Positions 1 to 6,051 of a stretch of 9,557 nucleotides of DNA are shown piece by piece. The position numbers were made by a program, and so were the translations under genes. Within the stretch, counting starts at the first letter, position 1. The number at the start of each line of letters is the position of its first letter. Source of the DNA: an uncultured Bacillota bacterium (GTDB taxonomy: Bacteria > Bacillota > Clostridia > Christensenellales > UBA1242); the NCBI GenBank assembly GCA_947088415.1, contig CAMUGK010000033.1:1-9557 (forward strand), written 5' to 3'. The notes beneath the pieces are model-generated. The model searched no databases, had not been told where the DNA came from, and saw nothing but the letters and a program-made list of their open reading frames with translations.

Positions 1-40
1 ACAACATAGCCAGCTGTTCAATAATAGATAAGTCGTCCAT
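1..40 (-). CDS. 5' end of an unidentified leftward gene (partial)
   Basis: Only the first 13 codons are inside the window, reading MDDLSIIEQLAML from an ATG at 40-38 on the minus strand. The start is well supported: a strong ribosome binding site (reverse complement of 46-55, AAAGGAGGTG) lies 5-7 bases upstream, and a promoter with a perfect TATAAT is found further up. The peptide is too short to assign to a family. The gene is divergent from the double helix-turn-helix regulator at 213, so it is a plausible target of that regulator (inference). Confidence 0.7.
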   Translation of the reverse strand, partial: MDDLSIIEQLAML

Positions 41-45
41 AAGCA

Positions 46-103
46 CACCTCCTTTCTAGTAAATGCAAAACCTAGGTCGATGCATCACTTTCCCATTATA
101 ACA
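46..103 (-). promoter_or_regulatory. Promoter and ribosome binding site of the leftward gene
   Basis: On the minus strand a perfect -10 TATAAT (95-100) is preceded by TGT (101-103), giving an extended -10 element TGnTATAAT. No good -35 is visible at the usual distance (118-123 reads TTTTAG), which is common for extended -10 promoters. The expected transcript starts near 88 and has a leader of about 48 bases ending in the AAAGGAGGTG binding site at 46-55. The leader contains two small palindromes, GATGCATC (79-86) and CCTAGG (71-76). Two copies of AATTTAAA at 110-117 and 127-134, 17 bases apart, flank the -35 position and could be operator half-sites (inference). Confidence 0.65.
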
Positions 104-162
104 TTTTTTAATTTAAACTAAAAATGAATTTAAAGTGAGAAATTGTTGTATTTTAGCAAATT

Positions 163-207
163 TTGACTTATCTTGCCGAATTTCTATTTTTCTTTGATTC
201 ATTGGGG
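163..207 (+). promoter_or_regulatory. Possible promoter of the double-HTH regulator gene
   Basis: A -35-like TTGACT (163-168) is followed after 16 bases by TATTTT (185-190), a moderate sigma-A match. A weak ribosome binding site GGGG (204-207) precedes the ATG at 213 by five bases. The gene is therefore probably expressed at a low level, as is usual for such regulators. Moderate confidence only, because the surrounding sequence is very AT-rich. Confidence 0.4.
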
Positions 208-212
208 TTTTT

Positions 213-644
213 ATGTTGAAATTTAAGGAAATATTGGATGATTTAATCTCGGATTGTCATGGGAAAAGTTTAAGAGATTTAGGAATGGAAATAGGTATTT
301 CTGAAAGTAATTTGTCAAGATATTTAGATGGCTCAATTCCTACTCCAAAGAACGCAATAAAATTAGCAAACTATTTTAGATGTAGTTTAGATTATTTGTT
401 TGGTATAGAAAATAACTTTAGAATTATTGATGAAAAACGCGAAATTAAACTTAAAGAATTTTATCCAAAATATGAAAAATTATTAAAAACTAACAATATT
501 ACACATGGCAAATTATCAACTTTAATTGACATTTGTGAAACGAGTCTTAGTGCATGGAAGAAAGGTGGAATGCCTTCAATGCATGCATTGATTGAAATTG
601 CTTATTATTTCGGCGAGTCGATTGATTATTTAATTTGCAAATAA
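213..644 (+). CDS. Transcriptional regulator with two tandem XRE-type helix-turn-helix domains
   Basis: The 143-residue protein consists of two copies of an XRE/Cro-type DNA-binding fold. The first covers about residues 18-64 (SLRDLGMEIGISESNLSRYL ending in CSLDYLFG). The second covers about 86-143 (ITHGKLSTLIDICETSLSAW ending in ESIDYLIC). Both copies end in the LA-x-YF...S-x-DYL pattern typical of the family, so this is an internal duplication and the two domains use nearly all of the protein. No ligand-binding, protease or membrane segment is seen. It is likely a small DNA-binding repressor that could read a two-part operator as a monomer (inference). It is divergent from the gene at 1-40, which is the natural candidate target along with itself. 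The ATG at 213 has only a weak GGGG binding site. A terminator follows directly after the stop codon. The exact function is unknown. Confidence 0.85.
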   Translation: MLKFKEILDDLISDCHGKSLRDLGMEIGISESNLSRYLDGSIPTPKNAIKLANYFRCSLDYLFGIENNFRIIDEKREIKLKEFYPKYEKLLKTNNITHGKLSTLIDICETSLSAWKKGGMPSMHALIEIAYYFGESIDYLICK

Positions 645-678
645 AAATCCACCCGAAAGGGTGGGTTTATTTTTAATT
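645..678. terminator. Bidirectional rho-independent terminator
   Basis: A 10-pair stem (645-654 with 659-668, one G-T pair) closes a GAAA tetraloop (655-658) and is followed by ATTTTTAATT. It begins at the base after the regulator's stop codon. On the minus strand the same hairpin is followed by TTTTTATTT, so it can also stop transcripts coming from nrdR and the broken small gene behind it. Confidence 0.9.
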
Positions 679-883
679 CTATTTTCTATTGTCGGTTATA
701 AGCCTATTATTAGAATTCTGCAAGACTCTAAGTTGCGATTTTGCCATGTTATTTAATTGCACAAGTCTTTCACTTTGTGGAGTTTTTTGTTCAATTAAAA
801 TGCATATTGCGTTTGTTTTTTCTATCCAATCTTGTAATTACCATTTGCCTTTCAATTATGCCCAATAGACAGTCGGGCGACAT
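679..883 (-). pseudogene. Candidate small gene broken by one frameshift, downstream of nrdR
   Basis: I do not recognise this protein. On the minus strand a frame opens at ATG 883-881 (MSPDCLLGIIERQMVITRLD) but stops early at 793-791. Another frame, one base on, is open from 837 to the stop at 681-679. It has no usable start codon, but its sequence looks coding: IEKTNAICILIEQKTP, then ERLVQLNNMAKSQLRVLQNS. Skipping one base near the run of six A at about 817-822 joins both into one protein of about 67 residues that is hydrophilic and probably helical. The stop lies almost directly before the bidirectional terminator at 645-678, as expected for the last gene of an nrdR transcript. A second candidate start at 844-842 has a nearby GAAAGG. 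It could be a decayed gene, a sequencing error in the A run, or a chance open frame. Confidence 0.35.
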
Positions 884-890
884 TTGGTCG

Positions 891-1334
891 CTACATGTCT
901 TCGAGAAGTTTTTTGAAAGATGTTATATCTTTAAATTGACGATAAACAGAAGCAAAACGCACATAAGCCACTTCGTCGAGTTTTTTAAGTTCGTCCATAA
1001 CCATTTCTCCAAGTTCTGATGACTTGATTTCTTGAAGAAGTTGATTTTGAACATTCTTTTCAATGTTTGTCACAACATTTTCTATTTGACTCATGCTGAC
1101 AGGGCGTTTTTCACATGCTTTGATAAGACCACTCTTGATTTTTGAAGGGTCAAAAGGCTGACGTGAGCCGTCATTTTTAATAACTAAAATTGGTGTTGTT
1201 TCAACTGTTTCATAAGTTGTGTAACGTCTGCCACAATTTAAACATTCTCTGCGACGACGAATTGAATTTGTCTCGTCGGTGCTTCTTGAATCTAAAACTT
1301 TGCTTTCTTCACTTCCACAATATATACATCTCAT
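891..1334 (-). CDS. nrdR: Transcriptional repressor NrdR
   Basis: NrdR represses ribonucleotide reductase operons in response to ATP/dATP levels. The 147-residue protein has both family domains. An N-terminal zinc ribbon uses Cys3, Cys6, Cys31 and Cys34 (CIYC and CLNC), followed by the basic SIRRRREC segment and RRYTTYE. An ATP-cone domain covers about residues 49-138 (VIKNDGSRQPFDPSKIKSGL, ending near VAYVRFASVYRQF). The length is normal for the family. The ATG at 1334-1332 is preceded by GAGGT (1347-1343) at 8 bases. It is divergent from feoAB. No ribonucleotide reductase gene is in the window, so its targets lie elsewhere. The family role is well established and the motifs are complete, so the assignment is very secure. 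Confidence 0.97.
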   Translation of the reverse strand: MRCIYCGSEESKVLDSRSTDETNSIRRRRECLNCGRRYTTYETVETTPILVIKNDGSRQPFDPSKIKSGLIKACEKRPVSMSQIENVVTNIEKNVQNQLLQEIKSSELGEMVMDELKKLDEVAYVRFASVYRQFKDITSFKKLLEDM

Positions 1335-1353
1335 TTTTATTTACCTCATGGCT

Positions 1354-1383
1354 AATATACCATATTTGGGTTTGTTATCGCAA
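1354..1383 (-). promoter_or_regulatory. Probable sigma-A promoter of nrdR
   Basis: On the minus strand TTGCGA (1383-1378) and TATATT (1359-1354) are separated by 18 bases, a fair match to the housekeeping consensus. The transcript would start near 1347, so the leader is very short and contains little beyond the GAGGT binding site. This overlaps the region upstream of feoA. Confidence 0.5.
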
Positions 1384-1395
1384 GTAAATTTGCTA

Positions 1396-1410
1396 AATTT
1401 TCCGAAAATT
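1396..1410. promoter_or_regulatory. 15-base perfect palindrome between nrdR and feoA, candidate operator
   Basis: AATTTTC, one central C, then GAAAATT forms a perfect inverted repeat. It lies in the only intergenic space upstream of feoAB, and its right end overlaps a possible -35 (TTGTCA, 1409-1414, with CATATT at 1433-1438). Position and symmetry fit an operator for iron-dependent control by a Fur- or DtxR-type repressor. The sequence does not match a consensus I can name, so the factor is unknown. Confidence 0.35.
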
Positions 1411-1446
1411 GTCATTTTAAGGTCTTTTTGTCCATATTTATTTTAT

Positions 1447-1689
1447 ATGTTAAATTTAAAAAATGCCAAACTTGGCAAGGTCTATAAAATTCAAAATATA
1501 AACGACATTGCGCCAATAAAAATTTTTCGTAGGCTTTTTGACCTTGGTTTTACTTGTGGGCAAAGGGTTAAACTTGTTCGCAAAAGTTTGCTTGGCAAGG
1601 CTTGTTTAATTGAAATTCGAGGGTTTACTTTGTCTTTAAGAAGCGATATTGCCGAGTTTGTGCTTTTGAATGAAGGCGAGACAGCATGA
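1447..1689 (+). CDS. feoA: Ferrous iron transport accessory protein FeoA
   Basis: FeoA is a small cytoplasmic SH3-like protein that works with the FeoB iron transporter. The 80 residues match the family size and pattern: an N-terminal beta segment, then IFRRLFDLGFTCGQRVKLVRKS, where 'R-L-x-D-L-G-F-x-x-G' is the family hallmark, and a C-terminal LIEIRGFTLSLRSDIAEFVLL segment ending in the usual A-x-x-I/V-x-V/L strand. I chose the ATG at 1447 because homology starts just after it and everything upstream in frame is noncoding-like and overlaps the nrdR promoter. The only purine-rich site upstream (AAGG, 1419-1422) is too far away, so translation initiation is unusual or leaderless. The stop codon overlaps the start of feoB (ATGA), showing translational coupling in a feoAB operon. 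Confidence 0.93.
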   Translation: MLNLKNAKLGKVYKIQNINDIAPIKIFRRLFDLGFTCGQRVKLVRKSLLGKACLIEIRGFTLSLRSDIAEFVLLNEGETA

Positions 1690-3800
1690 AAAGAGTTATT
1701 TTAGTAGGCAATCCTAACACTGGCAAGACCACGCTTTTCAATTGCCTTACAGGTGCAAATGAGCATGTGGGCAATTGGCATGGCGTTACGGTTGAAGAAA
1801 AGGCAAAACTATATAAATTTCAAGGTCAAGATATTGAACTTGTCGATTTACCTGGGATTTATTCACTTACTAGTTTAAGTTTTGAAGAAGAAGTTGGGGT
1901 TAAGTATCTATTATCTCATCAAGAAAATTTGGTGGTTAACATTTGTGACGCTTCCAATCTTCAACGCAATCTTTATCTTACGCTCGGACTTTTGGAACTT
2001 GGTTTAAAAGTTATTTTGGCGGTCAATCAAATAGACAAAAAACCTATTTGCAAGATTGACTACAAAAAATTATCTCAAAGTTTAGGAATACCAGTTGTTG
2101 CAATCAATCCGTCTAAAAAAATGGGTATAGATAAACTTAATCAAACTATTTTGGATTATAAAGAAACAAAACAAAAACCATTAAAGTATATTCAAAGCCT
2201 TGAATTAAACAAAATTTCTTGTTTTCTGCCACAAAAAGCATTAAAAAACCAAGTTTTCTCTAATTTTTTATCTATTAAACTTTTGGAAAACGACGAACGA
2301 CTTTTTCAAGACCTTAAAATAGATATATCTTGGAAAGAGATTAAGGAAGTTCAGCAGGGTGGCATTTCAAAAGTTGCCAGTGCGAGATATGACTTTATTG
2401 ACGAAATTATTGCGTCATGTTCAAGCAAAAAGACCAAAGTTTATGGACAAAGCAAAATAGATAAAATCTTTTTAAACAGATTTCTTGCCTTTCCAATTTT
2501 TATAGGCATTATTGCTTTAGTTTTTTATTTGACCTTTTTCTCGTTTGGTTCATGGCTGAGTGATTTATTAGTTGGTGGGTTGGATAGGTTTGTGGGGCAA
2601 CCACTTATCTCTCTTTTTCAAAATTCCTTTTCGTCTTCTTGGGTTGTAAGTTTTGTTGAAGAAGGGCTTATTGGCGGTGCAAGCACTATTTTAGGTTTTT
2701 TGCCACAGGTTGCACTTTTATTTTTATTTCTTTCAATACTAGAAGACAGCGGTTATCTTTCTCGCGTTGCCTTTGTATTTGACGATATTTTAAGCAAGGT
2801 TGGGCTTTCTGGTAAAAGTGTTTATACGCTGTTAATGGGCTTTGGCTGTTCGACTACCGCTGTTTTAACGGCAAGAAATATGGAAGATAAAAATTCCAAA
2901 ATTAAGACAGGTTTACTTACTCCTTACATGAGTTGTTCGGCAAAATTTCCTATCTATGCAGTTTTGGGTGGTGCATTTTTTGGTGCAAGCAACATTTGGA
3001 TTATTTTAGGGCTTTATTTTTTAGGTGTTATAACTGCCATTCTTTTTTCTTTCATCTTGGAAAAAACAATTTTAAAAAGTAAGGCACAGTCTTTTATTTT
3101 AGAGTTTCCGCCATATCACTCGGTAAGTTTCAAGCGTGTTTTGAAAATTTTATGGGACAATATTAAAGCCTTTTTGATTAGGGTTGGGTCAGTTATACTA
3201 GCCATGAATGTCATTGTTTGGCTTTTATCTAACTTTTCTTTTAAATTCTCTTTTGTCGGGAAAATGGGTGGAAGCATGCTTGAGAGTTTAGGCAAAATCT
3301 TATCGCCAATTTTTATACCTTTAGGGTTTGGTTCATGGGGACTTGTTTCTGCCTTACTTTCTGGCCTTGTTGCAAAGGAAGTTATTGTTTCTTCAATTGC
3401 TATGCTTGGGCATGTTGAAATTGGCTCAATTGCCATGCTGGGGGCGCTTACAAATCCTTTAAGTCCTGTTTATTTTTCTAGCCCTTATGCTGTGGTTTCT
3501 TATCTAGTTTTTTGTTTATTATATTTCCCTTGTCTTGCCACAATTTCTGTATTAAACAAAGAGATAGGTGTTAAATGGACTTTTTTTGGCGTGGTTAGTG
3601 AATTTATAATCGCATATTTAACGTCGTTTATAATCTATTCGCTATTGAGGTTTGGTGCATGGTTTGGTTGGGGTAAATTTGTTTTAATTTTGTCGGTTGT
3701 TATTGTTATTTTGCTGTCGATAATTATTATTATAAAAAGGATTAAGAATAAGAAAAAGTGTGAATATTGCTCTAATTGCAATAGGTCTTGCAAAAATTAG
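1686..3800 (+). CDS. feoB: Ferrous iron transporter FeoB
   Basis: FeoB is a polytopic inner membrane protein with a cytoplasmic G domain that imports Fe2+. The 704-residue protein is complete. The N-terminal GTPase shows the P-loop GNPNTGKT (8-15), switch residue Thr35 in GVTVE, DLPG (54-57) and NQID (114-117, where many homologues have NMMD). A helical region to about 260 follows, then about 8-10 membrane segments between 262 and 690. The two FeoB core motifs are present: GFGC (385-388) and MSCSAK (415-420), each with a conserved cysteine. The C-terminus carries a basic segment and a cysteine cluster C-x2-C-x2-C-x3-C (Cys692, 695, 698, 702), which is not part of the core fold. The start overlaps the feoA stop, with AAGGCGAG upstream. 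A strong terminator follows. No FeoC gene is seen, so the tail may take a sensory or Fe-S role (inference). Confidence 0.97.
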   Translation: MKRVILVGNPNTGKTTLFNCLTGANEHVGNWHGVTVEEKAKLYKFQGQDIELVDLPGIYSLTSLSFEEEVGVKYLLSHQENLVVNICDASNLQRNLYLTLGLLELGLKVILAVNQIDKKPICKIDYKKLSQSLGIPVVAINPSKKMGIDKLNQTILDYKETKQKPLKYIQSLELNKISCFLPQKALKNQVFSNFLSIKLLENDERLFQDLKIDISWKEIKEVQQGGISKVASARYDFIDEIIASCSSKKTKVYGQSKIDKIFLNRFLAFPIFIGIIALVFYLTFFSFGSWLSDLLVGGLDRFVGQPLISLFQNSFSSSWVVSFVEEGLIGGASTILGFLPQVALLFLFLSILEDSGYLSRVAFVFDDILSKVGLSGKSVYTLLMGFGCSTTAVLTARNMEDKNSKIKTGLLTPYMSCSAKFPIYAVLGGAFFGASNIWIILGLYFLGVITAILFSFILEKTILKSKAQSFILEFPPYHSVSFKRVLKILWDNIKAFLIRVGSVILAMNVIVWLLSNFSFKFSFVGKMGGSMLESLGKILSPIFIPLGFGSWGLVSALLSGLVAKEVIVSSIAMLGHVEIGSIAMLGALTNPLSPVYFSSPYAVVSYLVFCLLYFPCLATISVLNKEIGVKWTFFGVVSEFIIAYLTSFIIYSLLRFGAWFGWGKFVLILSVVIVILLSIIIIIKRIKNKKKCEYCSNCNRSCKN

Positions 3801-3861
3801 AAAAGCTAAGGTTTTTTATTGCTTAAATTAGGCAAAAATTAAAAAACCTTTGCTTTTTTTT
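3801..3861 (+). terminator. Terminator of feoAB
   Basis: A 17-base arm (3801-3817) pairs with 3841-3857 with a single mismatch, and the 23-base loop can form an inner TTGC/GCAA pairing. The U-tract runs to 3861. It starts right after the feoB stop codon and separates feoAB from der, although some read-through may supply der. Confidence 0.88.
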
Positions 3862-3897
3862 AGGTTATATGTTAAACTTATGTCAAGGAGAAATTTA

Positions 3898-5211
3898 TTG
3901 AAGCCTATTGTTGCCATTGTTGGCAGGCCTAATGTTGGCAAAAGCACATTTTTTAACAAAATTTGTGGCAAAAGAATATCGATTGTTGATGACACGCCGG
4001 GAGTGACGCGTGACAGAATTTATGCTGACGCAGAATGGTGTGGCAGAGATTTTACGCTTGTAGATACTGGCGGGCTTGACTCTAAAAGTGACGATGCTTT
4101 TCAAGATGATATTCGCAGACAGGCAGAAATTGCAATTAATGACGCTCATGTTACCGTCTTTTTGGTTGATGGTCGAAGTGGGCCAACAACAACTGATGAA
4201 GAAGTTGCATCTATTTTAAAACGTAGCAAAACCCCAGTGGTTTTGGTTGTCAATAAATTAGACAATTTTGAAGTTGAAAACACCTATGATTTTTATTCCT
4301 TAGGTTTAGGCGAGCCTTTGCCACTTTCTGTTATGCAAAGCAAAGGCCTTGGCGATGTGCTTGACGCAATTGTTAAAAACTTTCCAGAAAAAAAAGAAAG
4401 CGAGGAATTTGATAAGGTTACCAAGATTGCCATTGTTGGCAGGCCTAATGTTGGCAAGTCAAGTTTGGTTAACAGGCTTATTGGGCAAGAGCGTGTTGTT
4501 GTAAGTAACATTGAAGGCACAACAAGAGATAGTGTGTTAGTGCCATTTAGGTTTAATAAAAAAGACTTTGCACTTGTTGATACGGCAGGGCTTAGAAGAA
4601 GTCGAAGTGTTGAAAGAGAAAGTGTTGAAGGGTATAGTGTTCTAAGAACAATGAATGCTATTGAAGAAGCAGATATTGTTTTATTTGTAGTTTCTGGCAA
4701 TGAAGAAAAATTAACCGAGCAAGATGTTCGCATTGCAGGGTTTGTTCATGAAGCAGGAAAGCCTAGTGTTGTTGTGGTTAATAAGTGGGACAAAAAATCT
4801 AAAAATAAACCAGAATTTCAAAAAATGCTTATGCAAGAACTTTCTTTTATGGATTATTTTCAATCGGTTTATGTTTCAGCACTTACTGGTGCAGGTACTG
4901 GTCAAATTATGGAAAATGTTGAAAAGGTTTTTGAAAATTCATCAAGAAGAATTTCAACTGGACTGCTTAACGACATCTTACACGACGCAATTTTGTATTT
5001 TGAACCTCAGATAAAGGGTGGAAGAAAGGCCAAAATTAAGTTTATTACCGAAGCTTCTACAAATCCACCAACCTTTGTTTTATTTGTAAATGACGCAAAG
5101 CTTATCAATTTTTCATATACTCGTTATCTTGAAAATAAACTACGTGAACGAGTTGATTTTTCTGGCACACCTATAAAAATTATAGTTCGCGGAAAGGAGG
5201 ATAAAGAATGA
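3898..5211 (+). CDS. der: Ribosome assembly GTPase Der (EngA)
   Basis: Der is an essential GTPase with two G domains that binds the large ribosomal subunit during assembly. The 437-residue protein has GD1 with GRPNVGKS (9-16), DTGG (56-59) and NKLD (119-122), and GD2 with GRPNVGKS (181-188), DTAG (228-231) and NKWD (295-298). A KH-like domain runs from about 353 to the end. I place the start at TTG 3898, because AAGGAG (3885-3890) lies seven bases upstream and the protein then begins MKPIVAIVGRPNVGKS as in other Der proteins. An in-frame ATG at 3880 lies before that binding site and would add six residues. The two P-loop regions share a 31-base exact DNA repeat. The stop overlaps plsY (ATGA), so the two are co-translated. 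Confidence 0.98.
   Translation: MKPIVAIVGRPNVGKSTFFNKICGKRISIVDDTPGVTRDRIYADAEWCGRDFTLVDTGGLDSKSDDAFQDDIRRQAEIAINDAHVTVFLVDGRSGPTTTDEEVASILKRSKTPVVLVVNKLDNFEVENTYDFYSLGLGEPLPLSVMQSKGLGDVLDAIVKNFPEKKESEEFDKVTKIAIVGRPNVGKSSLVNRLIGQERVVVSNIEGTTRDSVLVPFRFNKKDFALVDTAGLRRSRSVERESVEGYSVLRTMNAIEEADIVLFVVSGNEEKLTEQDVRIAGFVHEAGKPSVVVVNKWDKKSKNKPEFQKMLMQELSFMDYFQSVYVSALTGAGTGQIMENVEKVFENSSRRISTGLLNDILHDAILYFEPQIKGGRKAKIKFITEASTNPPTFVLFVNDAKLINFSYTRYLENKLRERVDFSGTPIKIIVRGKEDKE
3911..3941 (+). repeat. 31-base exact repeat, copy 1 (GD1 P-loop of der)
   Basis: Identical to 4427-4457. It encodes the AIVGRPNVGK P-loop of the first G domain, and all codons, including wobble positions, match those of the second copy. 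See the finding on this repeat. Confidence 0.9.
4427..4457 (+). repeat. 31-base exact repeat, copy 2 (GD2 P-loop of der)
   Basis: Identical to 3911-3941, encoding the P-loop of the second G domain in the same gene, in the same codon phase. Confidence 0.9.
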
Positions 5212-5981
5212 GTTTTTCTTGGGCTTTAGTAATTGTATTTATTATCTCTTATATTATCGGCAGTATTAATATTTCCAAGATTGTCGCCTTTTTAAAAAAA
5301 GATAGAAAACTTGAAACCTCTGGCAGTGGCAATCCTGGGACTATGAATATGCTTCGCACTTATGGTGCAAAGTCTGCGGTTATAACTTTAGTTTTAGAAG
5401 TTGTAAAAGCAGGTCTTACTGCTTGGCTTTGTGCTTTTGTTTTAACTAAGTCTTATCCTGTCCAAACTTTAGGTTATGACTGCAACTTGCTTGTCTTCTT
5501 TTTCTCTGGCTTTACAATTGTGTTTGGGTCATGTTTTCCTTTCTTTGGCACTATGAAAGGTGGCAAAGGTGTGGCATGTGCTTTCGGCGTTTTTTGTTTT
5601 AGTCCAATTTGGTATATTGCTTTAAGCTTGTTTGTTGTTGGAATTATTCTTATCATTTTAACCGAATATGGTGCAATATCTTCACTTGTGTTTGTGCTTG
5701 GTGTATCAATTGCGACTACTATATATATTTTTGTTCTTAATATAGCATTTTCACCACTAATTTGTGTTTTAATATGGTTGATGACAATTTTGATTTATGT
5801 AAGGCATTATAAAAACATATATCGTCTTTGCACTCATCAAGAAAATAAGGCTAACTTTAAAGCATCATTTAAAAAACTTTTCCATAAAAGAAGAAAGGGT
5901 GTTGAAGAAATTCCAGAAGATGAAGTTGAACATGCTCCTGAAAATGTTGTTGATGTTGAAGAAGATAATAAAACGGACTAG
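5208..5981 (+). CDS. plsY: Acyl-phosphate:glycerol-3-phosphate acyltransferase PlsY (divergent)
   Basis: PlsY is a membrane enzyme that transfers an acyl group from acyl phosphate to glycerol 3-phosphate, the first step of phospholipid synthesis. The 257-residue protein has the family pattern: GSI near the start, motif 1 SGSGNPGTMNMLR (38-50), motif 2 in GSCFPFFGTMKGGKGVA (107-123) and motif 3 RHYKNIYRL (199-207). About five to seven membrane segments are visible. Two things are odd. The usual G-H-x-F-P of motif 2 reads G-S-C-F-P here, so the conserved histidine is a serine. A tail from about 214 is first lysine-rich, then acidic, making the protein longer than the common 190-215 residues. 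Binding site AAAGGAGG (5193-5200) lies inside the der end, and the genes overlap by ATGA. It is a true PlsY-family member, but catalytic equivalence is not certain. Confidence 0.9.
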   Translation: MSFSWALVIVFIISYIIGSINISKIVAFLKKDRKLETSGSGNPGTMNMLRTYGAKSAVITLVLEVVKAGLTAWLCAFVLTKSYPVQTLGYDCNLLVFFFSGFTIVFGSCFPFFGTMKGGKGVACAFGVFCFSPIWYIALSLFVVGIILIILTEYGAISSLVFVLGVSIATTIYIFVLNIAFSPLICVLIWLMTILIYVRHYKNIYRLCTHQENKANFKASFKKLFHKRRKGVEEIPEDEVEHAPENVVDVEEDNKTD

Positions 5982-5997
5982 TCCGTTTTTTATTTTT
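5970..5997 (+). terminator. Terminator of der-plsY, overlapping the plsY stop codon
   Basis: AAAACGGA (5970-5977) and TCCGTTTT (5982-5989) form a perfect stem around CTAG, within a 20-base perfect palindrome (5970-5989). The plsY stop TAG (5979-5981) lies in the loop. The T-rich tail runs to 5997. Confidence 0.92.
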
Positions 5998-6000
5998 AGG

Positions 6001-6046
6001 TTATATTGTTAAATTTGCCAACATATATTGTTCTATCATATGGAGG
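6001..6046 (+). promoter_or_regulatory. Candidate sigma-E promoter and ribosome binding site of spoIVA
   Basis: TTATATT (6001-6007) matches the sigma-E -35 pattern (K-M-ATATT) at six of seven positions. After a 14-base spacer CATATATT (6022-6029) matches the -10 pattern CATACAnT. The transcript would begin near 6036. The binding site GGAGG (6042-6046) is five bases before ATG 6052. This fits known mother-cell, sigma-E-dependent expression of spoIVA in B. subtilis. Confidence 0.65.
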
Positions 6047-6051
6047 CAAAT

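Noticed and set aside
810..825. A AAA AAC slippery heptamer as a -1 frameshift site behind nrdR
   Set aside because: The heptamer is in phase, but a -1 shift runs into TAA within seven codons. Joining the two halves needs a +1 shift, so programmed -1 slippage is not supported.
876..890. GCGAC-CAAAT-GTCGC hairpin after the nrdR stop as terminator
   Set aside because: The stem is only five pairs and no T-run follows on the minus strand.
741..1019. Open frame of 92 codons on the plus strand
   Set aside because: It is antisense to the end of nrdR and to the broken gene behind it. The product is rich in Phe, Cys and His and has no binding site.
1279..1446. Extension of feoA upstream to 1279
   Set aside because: The extra sequence overlaps nrdR and its promoter, and FeoA homology begins at ATG 1447.
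4293..4733. Minus-strand frame of 146 codons within der
   Set aside because: Ser/Thr/Leu-rich shadow of the GTPase in an AT-rich gene, with no family pattern.
6028..6051. Earlier spoIVA starts at TTG 6028 and ATG 6040
   Set aside because: Both precede or overlap the GGAGG site and the -10 element, and the family N-terminus starts at 6052.
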